Shown here piece after piece: positions 21,560 through 36,225 of a stretch of DNA of 64,000 bases. The translations under genes and the position numbers were made by a program. Position 1 is the stretch's first letter; each line of letters starts with the position of its first letter. The stretch is from Calamus simplicifolius. Its lineage: Eukaryota; Streptophyta; Magnoliopsida; Arecales; Arecaceae. The notes below the pieces were generated by a model. The model worked only from the letters and a program-made list of their open reading frames with translations, made no database searches and was not told the DNA's origin. The stretch is from positions 169,363-233,362 of the forward strand of contig UESW01004417.1 of assembly GCA_900491605.1 (NCBI GenBank). Direction: 5' to 3'.

Positions 21560-24500
21560 ATGGCCGCCAACTTCTGGACGTCGTCCCACCAGTAATTGCC
21601 CTCTTTCCTTCGATCCTTTCCGTGAATTTCCCCTCTCTGATCTCCCGTTTATCCGTGAATTCGTTCGCAGCAAGCAGCTCCTCGAACCTGACTGTATCGA
21701 CGTCGTTCAAGCCGCTGACAGGGAGAAGGGTCTCACGCAGGAGGAATTCCGGCTCATCAAGATCCACATGACCTTCTGTAAGCTAAGACGTTCGCCGCAC
21801 CAATTTCTCTGATCTTAATCTCTAGGGCTTTGTCGGCTTTCTTTCTTGGTTTAGTTTTTCCATTCGATAGGATGCTTAAAGATTTCAAATTTGGTGTAGT
21901 TGCTGATATAGGAAGAATATGGTGATGGATGTCATCATGTTCCTCGCGAAGGCTATCAATCTCCAGGGTTTTGATTCCTGCTTCGTTTAATTATGATTTG
22001 TGAACAATATGATGATGGGTGACTTTCATCTTTCTTGGAAAGTCTATTAATTTTAGGGGTTTTTTCGACTCTCCTGTACTTGGTTTAATTTTTTGACTCC
22101 ACAGGATGTCTAAAGCAATCACTGCCTTATGACGAGTATGGTGATAATGGATTCTCATCTTTCTTACAAAGTCTTTGTCATGAGTGATGATGGATTGTGA
22201 GAGGAAGAGGGTCACAAGACACAATAAAGATTTTGGGTTGTGTTTGTTATTTTGGATGGTTTCTGGAACAGGGAAGTACCTCTTGTTGGAGTTGGGAGAA
22301 ATGTGAGAAAAAGGAGAGATTGGAGTACACAATAAACAATCAATTCTTTTCAGGATGATTTTGGATATACCAATGGATATACCAACAAATTGCAATCTTT
22401 TGTAAACATAGATAAGGCTTTTTTTTTTTAAATGTTGTGTTTTTCTTGCTTCCCCTGGACCCTTTCAAGTCTAGGAGAACTAGGGTTCTCTCTTTTTGCA
22501 TAGATTTGAACTGAATAAGAAAGAAGGTAGATTTTTCTACTTACCAGGTAGTTCACTAGGTTTGTGAGTTGGCACCTATTTGGAGGGTAGAACTTAGGTA
22601 TATAATCATTTGTAAATATCTTTGGTGATTGATTATACCTTGATGACTAGATCAGGCTTTTTGTTTAAGATAAAGGTTATCATGGTTATTGGAGGAGGAT
22701 GCAATAAACAGGATGTAATTTACAAGTGCAAGGACTAAGGAATCTGAAACCATAAGAATTTGCACACTTGGCTGCAGGGACAGCTCTTGAAGGGAGGCTC
22801 CCCAAAAGCTGGACTAATCCCAAACTGTGCATTCTATATTGGACGCTATGGCTGCCGCTATTGCAAGGCCATCACCAAGTTTTTATAACTGGTCTCTTGT
22901 ACATTCAATGATCTTGTTGGCCTCCTTTCCTTCAACAACACCTTGACTCACCCCCTTTTCTTGAAACTTGTTTGAAAAAGTTTGAACGAGATAGCACATC
23001 TGCCTCATTCATACGTTTCCAACTCAGCATGCATCCTTTCCACTTTAAACTCTCATTTAATTGGGTCCAACTAATTTTTTCCATATCAGATCAGATATAG
23101 AAGACTGTGATGTAGCTAGAATCTGAATTGCATTGCACTCTCTATCTTCTACTCAAGCGTCAACATTACACTTCCTCCCTCTCTCTAACTTCCTTTCTAA
23201 GATCCTTTCTCCATGACAGTTCTAATCTTGGATTATGGATAATTTAGCTGCTTGTAACTTGTGATGCCTTAGGCATTTTTCTAGCCCACCAATTTCTTTT
23301 TCACTGTTTCATTGGATTTGTCATAAAAGGTAATTGCTTCTCCCATTGGGCAGCTGTATAATTTTACCAAAAACTAATTCATGGGACATTAGTTGATGGG
23401 TTCCCTTGTTATGGTGATTTAGGAGGATAATTCAAGAGAAAGGGGTTATTTCCTTGGATCATTAAACAACTAGTTTGCTTGGAATGCTTCAAGTATGTCA
23501 TAATACAAGGCTTAGATTTGGAGCACGTAGCAGCAAAAAGTCCATGCTGTTGATGAGATTCCAAAGGAGGATGTCGAATTCTCTGCAATTTTTTATTTTG
23601 AAGTATTTGACGAATTTGTGATCACTTTCATAAGGGTGCAACTTCTCCAGAAAGTTCTGAAGTTATGATCTGTGAAACTGTGATACTAGGTGGTTGATAC
23701 CCAACTTAATTTTAAGGATGGTTGAGGGATGCAGGGAGATTGTAAGGATGATAACCTAATTCAGAGATCACTCCCGTACATGAATGCTGGGAGTCATTAA
23801 ACAAAAAAACCACATATAAAAAGGAATTTTTTTTTGGATGGAAATATAAAAAGCCATGTTGTGGCACTAGCAAATGATGACTGACCTTATTATTCCTTGG
23901 TGTCTCAAATAGGTTGCATGGATCATTTGCTTGCAGAGAGTAATATGAATGTCTTTCTTAAAATTGATGAGTTTTGAGGTCATTTTATAGTCTTTTCATG
24001 TGTTATGGGTTCCATTCTATCTTTCTTGTAGCTTTAAACCAGTATCAACCCAATATGTTGTTTATCTGTTTCCTTTGATCTTTAGGCATATTCTTATATT
24101 CTGTAAATTGGGATTTTCAGATGACAAGGTAAAGTATCCCTTCTATCAATCTACTATCTTTTCTTTTCTTTTCTTTTGTGTGCATGAAATTATGTACCAT
24201 TTTGCATCATGGGAGAAGGGGTTTGCGTTGACTGAGATGACTTGGTTTTGCTCGGTGAGAGAAAAGTAGAAGCATAAGAAGATTTAGATGGGAACCTGAG
24301 GGCATACTTGAAATTAACTACTTGGTTTTATATAGGTTAGATAATACAAGAAGATTCACCTAGGAGCCCAAATTGATGGTGTGTGGCCTATTGGTTTTCC
24401 CAATTATGTCTAAAGTTATTTCAGTAATTTCTTCTATGATTTATCTCCATGTTCATGATTTTCTTTTCCTGTTCATAAATGCACCATAAAACTTAATTAT

Positions 24501-25501
24501 GAAGCTACTGTGTTTGTTGGTTATTTGACATGAACACCTGTGTTGTGTTATGTAAAGATAAAATCCATTGAAAGTTGATGATGTCTTCTTGGTAATAGGC
24601 TGAAAGTTTGTGCTCATATCATATTGTTGTTTCTTCATAAGATGCTTCTCTTTTGTTCTTACTGATTGTGACCATAATCATTATTTCAGATATTTTGAAG
24701 TTGGCTCAGCATATTAAATTGAGGCAAAGGTTAGATCTTGTGTTGCTATTATATCTTGTAGATAGTTGAACAAAACTGCTGTTCTACAATGATCAAAGTA
24801 GTTGCTTGATTTTTTATGCCTGCACAGTCATATTCAATTAGTTGGTTTTGCTTTCTCAGTAGTAACTACAGAATAATGAATTTCATGTGCTTGTAGAGTT
24901 CAGGTTAGTTGATAAGTTCTGCTATAACAATATTTAATGGCGCATTTAGTTTATTGACTATGTCTGTAACTTGTAGGCCATATCTGTTTAGAGCATTTTC
25001 AGAGAAGTATGAATAGAGGTGGAAATGGGGGCCAATAAACTGCAAACCCAAATTGTACCCTGCATGGTGGTATATGCAGTTTGGATCCAAAAAGATAACC
25101 CAATAACTTGTTATTATATGGCTTTGGATTTTGCCTGAGCCATATGCAAAATGAGTGTATGTATGTATGTATATCCTTAGTCAAAACAACAACAGCAACA
25201 ATAACATAATCATCAACTGATGGTTGTTACAGAATACTTAGTTTATCTTTTTCCTATTCTATGCCTTGTAAGGTGGTAGTTTAGGAAATAAAATTAAAAG
25301 GCTAATTGGTTTTTCTATTTTGGCCAAATGTTTTACCATGCTCCTATGTTATTGCTTTTTTGATAATGTTAATAATAGTCATATTTAGTGAGGAAACAAT
25401 TTGGATGCATGGAATAAACTTGAAAACAATTTAAAAAGCACTTGCATGGGAATATTGTCATAAAATTTTCCATCTTTATCCATATTTTTTTAGTTTTTTA
25501 A

Positions 25502-25534
<33 letters not shown>

Positions 25535-28500
25535 TTAATGTATTGACTTATTTTATTTATTTATTTCATGGTTAGTGGGTTGGCCTGGGGTTATATTGCT
25601 GGCTTGTGACTGTGACTTAGACACCAAACCAATTGGTGTCTGGCTGGATTTCAAAATTTAATTTTTCATATTTATAGACTCATTTGTTGATATTAACTAA
25701 TATATGACTATAATTAATAGCTTTGTTGTGATTACACACTTCATAAATATAAATGATTTAGCTTCTTTTTTCATTTTATTTATTTTTTTGCATGTGTGTT
25801 TGTCAACTGTTGCAATTGCTTTAGCTATAAAAGATTTTAATTTATCTACAACTTTTCAGGGTTATGGCTACTGCAGTTACTTATTTCAGACGCGTATATA
25901 CTAGGTATGTTGGGATATCTTAATAAGGGAGTGGGTGGGTGGGTGCCATTAAATTTATTCTTCAGTTAGCTATATTCATGCAGTATTCTTGTTGGAATTA
26001 CTTTAATATACCATTTCTATTATGTTACTGAGCTTTGGCTAACATGTATATATATATATTTTTTTCGAAAGTGGAACAAGCTTGTCTGATATCTTTGTTA
26101 TTTGCTATGCCTCAAAAAAAAATTTAGAATCTATGCCAGTGTATTGCTTCACTGTCTCCTCCACCCCAAAAAAATAATAAACGGCAAAGTGACTACAAGT
26201 ATTTATAGCATAAAAGCAGACTATGTGCCTTATCAAGGAAAAGATTTCAGGTGCTTAAGCATTTTCTATTGCTTAAACTATTCCAAACTATCATGTCCCA
26301 GCTTACATTGAACCAGTAGCTTCCATTGGCTGGAAAGAGCCAACTATTAGCCTTTGAATCACGCTATCGTCATCTGCTAACAGGTGACATAGAAAACATT
26401 GAAAATTGGAAGCCATGTTGGAAGCAACATTTTGGCATGTTTATTTATAGCAAGGATACGGAGTTTGAAGTTACTAACCCTCAAAAGCACATGCAGTAGC
26501 ATGTATTTGTCCCACATGTCATATTGCCAGCCTTGGTAGCCAGATATATGGTGGAACATGCATGAATAAGTCTAGGTCCAATTGTGGTCAGAATATATAG
26601 AACAAGATTTTCCGTCTCGATATCAAACCCTATACTGATACCATATCGGTGTGGTGCCAATATGTTTGGTACGTGAGTTGGTTTGGTGTACTAAGACTTG
26701 GTACTAGTGCAGTACCAGTATAATATGATATGCCTAATATGGGGTAGTATGCACCGGTATAGCATACTATGATATAGAATATTCCTATAATTATATTGAT
26801 ATTAGAGATATGAGGGATTGGTCATAAAAGTGACTGTTGAGACTGCATTTCCAGTCAGGGTTTTTTTTTTTTTTTACAGCATTATCAATTTTACCTTAAT
26901 AGTTGAATGAGAATAAATGATTACAAGGGACTTCCTTTCTAGTAATTCTATCTAGTCAAGGCCTGGTAATAAGCATTCATGCCTCAATGGTAGTTACACA
27001 GGCTAGAGAGAGGAAAAATTTTAAAAGAATGGGTGCTAGTATCTTCAATATTGGCTAATTTGGACTACATGGGTACGAAGAGGTTGCCAACTTCACTTTG
27101 AGATAATCTTTGCACAAATAATAAAGATTGTTGCTTTTCTGATTATAGGAAATTTAATGCATTTTTGTTAGTTAAGCTGACTAGCTGCATCAGAATGACG
27201 GTTTAAGGCATTTTTGTTCTAGGCCTTGCTTGCATAACTTGCAAAGTGTTTGAAACTCTGTTGTCGGAAAATCTTAACACGTTTTGAAAAAAAAAAAAAA
27301 GGATCTTTGGTGTTGCGATGACAAATTTATGGTTTCTAGTTTAAAATATAGGTTTTTTGAGAAATTTGATGTGTATAGGAGTCCAGACATGAGCAGCACA
27401 TGGTCTTTGGCCATAAGTTTCTTCCTGAGGCTAAATGTGGCCAAGTATTCTGACCAAAACTAAATTGCTATTGCTTAGGTAGCCTTCCTTAACTATACAG
27501 CACAGAGACTACCGATGCCACTTGCACTGACAATGCTTAGAATACAATACTTTGGAATACAATACTCCCATGAGGTAGTTTCTTGTTGGAGTGGATTGTT
27601 CTTTATGTTGCTCTGTTCTCCTTGATGTACTGTTCTTAGACATCTTGGTTCTTCAACTGTGGATATTACAACGCAAGCTATATTTCTTTTGCCACTGAAT
27701 GAACATTTTCTGACTCAAGGCTTCTAAGCTCTTTTATGCTCTGTTTTGTCATCACAGATATCAGTTTCCCTTTGTTATTTGTGCTGAAGAGTAAATATAT
27801 TTTTCCACGTTTTATTTCAGCTTAGCATCTGGTATACCATACTCATCTTCTTTTCTCTAGGTTATTCTGTATATTCTTCTAGTCTGTTGGATGAATTGTT
27901 TATGCTTATAAATTTTGTTGGTCTTACATTTTAATATGTGGTTCTTCAAGCTCTTCTCCAAGTTAAATTTGTCACATAACATTTCCAAGTTATATTTACT
28001 AGTTTCATCCTGGTTGCAGGAAGAGCACGACAGAATATGATCCACGTTTGGTCGCTCCTACTTGCTTGTACCTTGCATCCAAGGCAGAAGAGAGCACAGT
28101 GCAGGCTAGACTTCTTGTCTTTTACATTAAAAAAACGTGTAACTACTCATCTTTACCATACTATTATTTTTTAGGCTACCATGATCTTTACATGTATTCA
28201 GTGAACAAGTGTAAGCTGTTAGTTATGGAGTTGCCTGTCTTCTTGGATTATTTTAAGAGTTCATTTGACAATAATTTAAAAGTGGGTTTAAATAAGCAAT
28301 TTGTATAGGTTTATTTTACGGAAATGTGTTTTATGTAAATGTCTTATCAAAATAGTAGTTATTAGATGCAGCTTTTATTTGCTATGCACTGTTCTGTTTT
28401 CCTAAGTAGATTAATTTAGTAGGCAGACCTTTATGATCTACAAGCTCATATTTTAGTACAAAATATGTTAAGTTGGCGTATAGAAATTTGTAAGGCAATT

Positions 28501-31500
28501 CCACTTTGTAGATGATTTAAGTGACCAATTTAGTTTTTTTTTAAACTTTAACAACTTGATTGGGAAATATATTTGCTAGCTGCTTGTTATTATCATCATT
28601 CCCCTCATGCAAAATCTTGGTTCTGCCACTGCATGCATTATATATGCTACCACCCTCATTCAATTTATGCATGACAGGTTCAGATGAAAAGTACCGCTTC
28701 GAAATCAAGGACATCCTTGAAATGGAAATGAAGCTTCTAGAAGCCCTTGACTATTATTTGGTTGTATATCATCCTTATCGTCCACTACTTCAGTAAGTTT
28801 TTCTTTTCCACCCATTAAAGTTTTACTCATTCTTAACTTGAATTAGTATTGCGTGAATTCTAATGTCAATATCTTTAATTTCTGCATGAAAATGCTGTAG
28901 TTATACAACTTTCTGTCAGAGTAAAAATTATCTTACAATCTTGAACAGTTATCATCTCAAACTCATATTTTATGTATGGCATGGCATGATGCACCTATAC
29001 TATGATTCTGTTAGTCGCTTTTAGAATTTTCTCTGTATAGCTTTTTGTATTGGTTCTCATGAGCATCACATTTTGTATTCATATCAATTATGCTTGGGTA
29101 CTGTACAAACTATTGGACAATTGTTGTGCTGAGCTTTGGCAAAAATAAATGCCAAAGGAAGATATAATTTTTCTAATCTAGAGACACATAATATCTTATA
29201 CGTAGAAGAAGCGATGGCAATTGGCATGTTACCTAATTTTGGAGACTATCATCACAATCATCTTGTAGTATCAGATGAAACTGAAAAGATCTAAAGCATA
29301 AAGCATAAAGAACAAACTAGTCTTTACTGAGTGACTTGAAGGCTCTAGCATGATAGAGATAAATGGTGTATGGTGCTAGCATCATCCAAGCACAGTATGA
29401 TGTATGCAACAAAATTTACATATAAAGTTTCCTATACCCCCTCCTCATCTTAAACCAAATGGTTATTACAGCTGTACATATTATCATTGTGGCTGAAGTA
29501 AGCATTGCATCAATTTAATAGTTATAATAGACCCAGGTTAAACCAAATGGTTATTACAGCTATACATATTATCATGGTGGCTGAAGCAAGCATTGCATCA
29601 ATTTAATAGTTATAATAGACTCAGGGTGGGTTAGCCGATCCTAACTAGTTTAGGATTAAGGCTTTGTTGTTGATGTTATAATAAACCCAGGGTGTCAATA
29701 ACATGTATGATTCATACACTTGGTAATGTTAAAATGGTGAAGGCATAAAGCAAAGTGTTTGAACCAAGGCATTATAGACTAGTTTTAAAGGTTTAGAATT
29801 CTAGGAAAAATAATATGAAAACCAACATGTAGGTTTTGTGGTTTGACTTGTGGCAAAAGGATCAGACATTCCACATATTACATGTGCAGAAGTATTAATA
29901 GTTGCCATGTAGTAACTTGTATAGGATATTTAAATCTGGATTTAATTCTCGACAATGTCATGCAAAAATATAAAAAATGATCTACTTTTCCCTTTTATTA
30001 GCTTAGAAAACAATCAAAGCCCAACCTTTCAAGGCATGGTTCAAAAAAAAAAAAAATTTATGCGATAAGCCACACCTTGTTTTAGGAAATCTCACCTATT
30101 AATGTCATGGTGTTTTTAGGGAGCCTCGCTCCCCAGGGTGGTGTGAGACTGGCCTCGAATAGGCCTTTTTCAAAAAAAAAAAAAAAAAAAAAACTTGGAT
30201 TTTCCTAAACATTCATGAACTCTAGGAGTCAGTGCCACTGGTCAGAATGGTTTCAAGAATGAAGATAGAAGCATAGTTTAATTGCTTGGCCATATAACAA
30301 CTTATGTGATCAAGACTAAACAATTATCAGACGAGTAAGAATTCAATACAGTTTTTATATGACAGCATTGACCCAGTTAGAGTTGTGCTTGTCATGTGAA
30401 TGATCAAGACTTAAACCTGCTCTCCTTGCAACCATAACTGTCTAGTGAAAGTGGTCATGGGTGTGAAGATGAGAATTGATATCTCATATTCATGCTTTTG
30501 TCATATAAGAAACTAAAGGAAGTGGAAACTCATGCGTCTCCAGAACCATGAAATCATATGTCCAGTGACCAAAGTCAAAACTATTGGAAATATCCTAAGA
30601 TAGCATGGCAATGTAACACGGATCTTATCTCACTTGAATTTCAGCATCAATTATTTTCTCCCATACCAGCATGTTATCTGCCATAAGTTGGGGTTATTCT
30701 CAATGAAGAATTCTTTTAGCATGGGTCAACGGACCATGAAGCATGGACACATGAAATAGAGATATGCCAATGCTCCAAATCTTGAAAAACTAGGATATGA
30801 CAAGGTTAGGATATTTCAGTGATGATATGTGTATCTAAGTATATATTTATGTAAAAAAAATTCAAAAAGTGTGGTGGGCTCTCAAAATAACATAGTTCAT
30901 CCTTTATATGAGGTGTTAACTTCTATGAACCCATGATTTAATTGTCATTCAAATCCATTGATCTCAATCCTTGGTCCATACTATAGTATAGTATGACACC
31001 ACAAAATTTCAAAAATTATCATCATCATTTGGTGTATGGACCAAGCTCAAGATAGATTTTTGAGCTCCGAAATTAAATATGCTGAGCTTGAGCTTGATTC
31101 AACTTGCTTCACTTTAGCTTGATATGGCTGGATATACAAAAAATGATATAAACAAAATTATTTGTTGACATTTATATATAATTATTTGAATATTTATGGC
31201 TACTAATTCTAGGCATTCTTAGAGGAGCTATGGAATATGTCATAGATTTAATTTCAAAATCAGTAAGTTAAATAACACAGTAGCCCTTACATTGAATCCC
31301 ATGGCTTAAAGTTTGAAAGGACAAAGGGCTTAAATCTGATTTGTGCATTAACCCTTTAAGGCTTACTCTTTTGCATCCATTGGTTTTGAACATCCCTCAA
31401 GAGAGAGACCATGAATGTGAGAATGGCTTGCTTGGGAGAGAAATAAAGGCTATGGCCATAACGATGGCCTTAGATTTGCATGTCCCATCAGTTTAGACAA

Positions 31501-32340
31501 GTCTTTTTATATCCACAATATTATCCCTCTTTGAACTAGGGTTTCCATTTTATTTTATTTTTTTCTCTTTCTTTTTATTTAACAAGCTTAGCAAGCTGAG
31601 GCTCGAGCCGGTCCTTCCAAGCATGGTTTCAAGTCCCGATGAGATTTCTCGTGAGATGCCAGGACAGGTTGTCATTCTAACTTCTAAGTGTTGGGATAAC
31701 ATCAGCCCTTTATCATCCCACCATCCTAATCAGCCCATCTTGAGACAATGATGGACGGGATGGGATGGCAGTGTATCCTGTTATATGAAAAAGCCTAGGC
31801 TGCTCCATCCCACGGGATTTAAAACATTGCAGTTCTAAGCTCACCTCAAGCTCAAGCTGACCCTAATAAATGTTGAGCTCAAACAGTATGCAGTTTGTAT
31901 TTGGCTCGTTTACACTCTTATCAATATTTAGTATATATCCAATATGAAGATTGCATGCTTGTTGAAGTATCAATCTTTCCTAGTTTAAGGACTATATCGC
32001 AAGTAGATGAGCTGGATGGATAGGAACTTGTATATTGGTCACAAACAGCCCCTATTGGAGCTGCTGTTTTTCCAAAGAAGATATAGGCACCCCTATATTA
32101 TATCTATCTGTTTCAAAGAAAGAAGTCCTGACTTTTCAATGCTAGTAGTTATGGATAGGGCCAAGGTTTATGAATTAAGCTGTTACAATGGTTTTGGAGG
32201 CCTTCGTGCATGTACACATATAGAGATAGGTGCACACACACATGCACCACGTCTATATATATAATGCACAAGGTTTGAGATACAGCAAGCGCTGCCAAAA
32301 TTTGTAGCGTTGATGCCTTCCCTCAAGGACTTTGTGCTCT

Positions 32341-32388
<48 letters not shown>

Positions 32389-34736
32389 AGAGAGAGAGAG
32401 AGAGAGAGAGAGAGATCCAATTTATTGTATTCTATCTCGAACATGTGCCCGTCTCATAGTTGAACTCTCCACCTCTCCTTATTGTATTTTATGTTTCAAT
32501 AATAATTTCTGTGGGACCATAATCTGTGAAAAGGGGGCTTGCTTTAAGTGGGAAAAGTTAATTGTGTTCCTTTTACATGCAATCCGCATTCTAAAGATTA
32601 TATTCATGGATGTATGCTAAAGCTAGAATGCCTTTGAGAACATTTAGCCTGAAATGCTTCTGAACGGAAATCAATGACAACTCTTTCAAAATGAAAATCC
32701 ACATAATTATTTACTTTTTCTGGATTGACTTTAGTCAATATGTATTTTTTATGTGTTTTACCCACAAAACAAATATATGATTAATGATACTATCTTTATT
32801 TGATTTGCATGATACCATGCTTAGATTTGATTGAGAAGGGTGCTAGAAGTCACTGCTCCCAATTGAACCCTGATATTGTGCTCAAGGAATGCTGAACCAC
32901 ACCCACACTTCATGACTCAGGAACTCGGCAGCAAATAGAAAAGTTATTTTATCAGTTTTCTTTTATTTAGAATCTAGAAGCATCCAATTCCACTAAATTT
33001 GGACTCAAAATGTTTCAAGATGTCTAGATCAAGATCATCTCATTAAATATGATCTAAAATGTGGTTTTGCTACCAGCCCTTTTGTACTGACTCCTTGCAT
33101 AAGAAACGGTCCTCCAAAAAAATTGCTATTTGATTTCTAGCCAATTTAGACACTGTAGATCTTGGTCAATGATATGGATTTTCATTCTAAAAGGACCATT
33201 GTTGATTTTTATTGGGAAGCATGTAGGACAGCCAAATACTCCATGCCATCTTTTTTTTTCGGTGAATAGTGATTTAAGAAAATAAGATTATTTTTTCCAT
33301 TATTATCCATTGTTCTGTTATAACAGTTAATAGCACGCATTAGCTAACATATTTATTCCAGATAATCCATGTCTTGTGGTGAACTAGGCAAACAACGGCC
33401 TTTATTTCTGTTATAACAGAGATAACAGTTTCGACAGTGGCCTATTTTTAATGATATTAAAATTATAGAAACCTTAATTAGATATTTGGAGTCCTTGCAA
33501 AATTAAAACACGTAAATTATATATCATCATAAAATTTAAACCTTCTAAAATGGTTGTGTGAAAAAAAGTGTTTTTCTTTGACAACTGTACTTGTACAACT
33601 GTTCCACTTTAAAAAAGTATATATGGAATCTGACTAGAAAATCTTTTGTCAGGTTATTGCAGGATGCTGGTATAACAGATTTGACACAGGTTGCTTGGTA
33701 AGCATTTAATCCATTTTCATTTCGGAAGCATGTGATGTAGTTTCTGATCCTCCCTGAAAGTTTTATCTATGTTTATGGACCTGCTTCCCAGATTTAATAT
33801 GCCAAAGATATAGCAGAGTAGCGTTCATGATCATGGGATTAAAATGATTCTTTCCTGTTGAGTGTTCCTTTGTACTGCAGTTATATTGTAAGATGGAATA
33901 TTAAAACTTAAGAAAGTGACATTAGGGTAGTCTCTTGGTTCAACCTTCATTAAGTCGTTTACGAGCTTCTGGGGAGAATCAGGCAATGCAAACCAACGCA
34001 ACAATGGAAGAGGACACATGCTGTGCCTCTATATTGATCAGTTGAATGTCAGTATGAACCTACAAAAGTGTAATAATTTGTCTGTTTCTGCTAGAGAGCA
34101 AAAAACTCCCCTCTTGGAAATGCTATCCATCAGGAGAACCTGAAAAGTCCATGCCTGGTAAATTTATGGTAATGTCCAATATATTTACTGGTAGTTCAAA
34201 GAGCATATAGTTTTTAGATTGAAATGAAATTTTGGGCCCCAGGGTATTCTGTAATTATTATTTTACTAGACTGCAGTTAAATCGTGTGATCATGCTATCT
34301 AGATAATCTAAGGGAATCAATTCTGTGCTGATAGCTGCCGGTTACATGCAGGGGCCTTGTAAATGACACCTATAAGATGGATCTTATCCTTATACACCCT
34401 CCTTATATGATTGCATTAGCCTGCATATATATAGCTAGTGTGCTCAAAGATAAAGAGACAACCGCATGGTTCGAGGAGCTTCGTGTCGATATGAATTCTG
34501 TAAGTCTTGCTATCTTAGGACACTGATCTGAATGCTTGATCTTTCTGTATGAGTCTGGTTGCTTCCTTTCTGTATTGAAACTATTCTACCTGCATGGGGA
34601 TTTGCAGGTCAAGAACATATCCATGGAAATATTGGACTTCTATGACTACTTCGCGCTTGCAGGAGGTGATCCTCTGAAAGGTATCCCAGAGGAGCGGATC
34701 AACCAAATTCTGATCAAGTTGGCAGCAAAGTCTTGA
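21560..34736 (+). CDS. CYCC1: Cyclin C (CycC1), Mediator kinase-module cyclin
   Basis: Nine coding exons, all with GT-AG introns: 21560-21591, 21671-21777, 24690-24729, 25860-25904, 28020-28138, 28678-28792, 33653-33697, 34352-34499, 34608-34736. They join in frame to 259 residues, the usual plant CycC1 length (about 250-260). The start is MAANFWTSSH, the family N-terminus. The cyclin box spans about residues 40-150 and includes EYDPRLVAPTCLYLASKAEE, ARLLVFYIKK and EIKDILEMEMKLLEALDYYL. The second fold includes WGLVNDTYKMDLILIHPPYM and WFEELRVDM. In the family, cyclin C partners CDK8/CDKE in the nuclear Mediator kinase module. Oddities: YILKLAQHIKLRQR replaces the usual HIW-type stretch, and the last 35 residues (FALAGGDPLKGIPEERINQ) are divergent. 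Introns 2 and 6 are 2.9 and 4.9 kb and hold repeats. Confidence 0.93.
25505..25537. repeat. (ATT)n microsatellite in cyclin C intron 3
   Basis: An uninterrupted run of about ten ATT units between exons 3 and 4. Confidence 0.85.
26590..26800. repeat. GGTACCGGTATG-like repeat in cyclin C intron 4
   Basis: The stretch is rich in short variants of GGTACTAGTGC / TACCGGTATAGCATAC and gATACCATATCGGT. A similar stretch occurs at about 51600-51780 in the next protein gene. It looks like an old, non-coding dispersed repeat; no ends are resolved. Confidence 0.35.
29450..29625. repeat. 88-bp tandem duplication in cyclin C intron 6
   Basis: TAAACCAAATGGTTATTACA starts at 29451 and again at 29539. The copies run to AATAGAC(C/T)CAGG and differ by only a few bases, so the duplication is relatively recent. 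Confidence 0.9.
31622..31829. mobile_element. Small inverted-repeat element (MITE-like), cyclin C intron 6
   Basis: The left end ATGGTTTCAAGTCCCG matches the reverse complement of the right end (ATGTTTTAAATCCCG). The element is about 208 bp, non-coding, with GGGATGGGATGG-type interior. The edges resemble those of the element at 63308-63747. Confidence 0.5.
32346..32415. repeat. Compound (TA)n-(AG)n microsatellite
   Basis: A TA tract at 32346-32386 is followed by an AG tract at 32389-32415, inside cyclin C intron 6. Confidence 0.95.
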
Positions 34737-36225
34737 ATGAGGCCAGCATGTTCAATATACTAAATGCAATGGTTGGTAGCCGGATCTGAAGGTCCATTTA
34801 TTAACTGGATGTTTAGAAATTTTGATCCATTGAAATTGGAATTATTTATTCTTCTCAATTGGTTCCAGTTAATGGAAATATATGTAAGCCTGTTTTCTTG
34901 TTTCAATGGTTGACGGTTAATTCTTGTTCACGAAGTTGTAGAAACTTAAATTTCCAACTTGATGATTTTTAGAGTATTATGAATAGTTTCTAAGTATTAA
35001 CATCACATTTTGGAAATACAAATGTCTGACTTAGATTAGAGCAAGTTGGTGCCATGTGTGAAGAAACACTGATAGATGCTGGTTACTCATAATTTTCTGA
35101 TTCGATGGTTCAGGTGTAGGTTCATAAGCATCAGTTTTCCTCCTTTGCGAGGGATTACTTTGGGGCTTGGATGATGAATATCATTCTTATTGATTCATAC
35201 AATTTAATATCTATATTTATTTTGATTTTTATGAAAATATTTAAGTGACAGGAATAAAACAGTTTCTTATTACGTACAACGCGATGCTCCAGCTTCTGCG
35301 TGCGTCGTTATCTATCTATGCTGTATACCAGACGTTCTCGTAGAAGCCAAACACTGACGCGCGAGCAGCTTGGGGTTGGAAACTTGGAATTCGAAGACTG
35401 AAATAAACTTTTCACCGTGCTATCTATGTGCACTGTTTGTTATGCCATGCCATCATCATTTGGGAAACAAGAACATTCTGTTCAATTATTCAATCGTTAA
35501 AAATCTAGTCAAGCCCTACTTAATGCGGATCCAATCAGAACTTGTCACTTAGTGCTAATATAACGACTACAATGGATGAATATTGGCAAAAATATAATTT
35601 AGGTTCTCGAACTTAAAAGTTTATTTTGATCCATAAACTTTCAGTTAAAATTTAGAATATATAATGTTACGTAATATGTTGGCTATTTCATGGTTTTAAT
35701 TGATTTTGTATAACAAGATGATAGGATCACAACATTCATTCTTCAAATATAAAAGATTAAATTGTAGCTGAAAGTCTGAGGACAATATGAATTTTGAGTG
35801 ATTAAGGATCAGAAGTATATTTTAGCCGCAGAGAGCTGCTTGCAAGTAGATGCGGCGATGTCTTGGTAAAAAACAAAGAGTAAATCGAACCTCAAGTAAG
35901 GAGCTCAAGTAGCTTAATCTGACATCTTAGACAGATTGGCTGGATGCAAGTTGTTGTATGGGTGGACTAGTGACCAATTGCAGCAGGTCAATCCAATGGA
36001 ATCGGTCCATATCCGAGCACAAAATGATGCCTAATCGACCTGCCCTTTGACCCTTTACATGGGATGACTTGACGAGTTTTAGGGACGAAGATTAAGAAGA
36101 CAACTTCCTATCGATAACCAATCACGGAGAAGAGCCTGGGCCTTCAGGGAATTTTGGCCCAACATCCTTTTGCCCCGCTACCTGGGCGGTGGGAATGGGA
36201 TTAGGAGCCGAGCGATAAGCAAATT
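34737..36225. other. Cyclin C 3' flank and intergenic DNA
   Basis: The 3' UTR of the cyclin gene must lie at the left of this stretch, but no strict AATAAA signal is obvious. The rest shows no coding region; short open frames are unstructured. The GC-richer part after about 36000 leads into the U4 promoter. Confidence 0.45.

Noticed and set aside
21231..21767. 178-codon minus-strand frame over the cyclin C promoter and first exons
   Set aside because: It overlaps confirmed cyclin C exons 1-2 and the leader on the opposite strand, with no domain. It is a by-product of local GC content.
30040..30195. A-run bounded stretch (TATGCGATAAGCC...GAATAGGCC then A22) as a SINE
   Set aside because: It ends in a poly(A) run, but I could not find A and B boxes of a tRNA-derived promoter or flanking target duplications.
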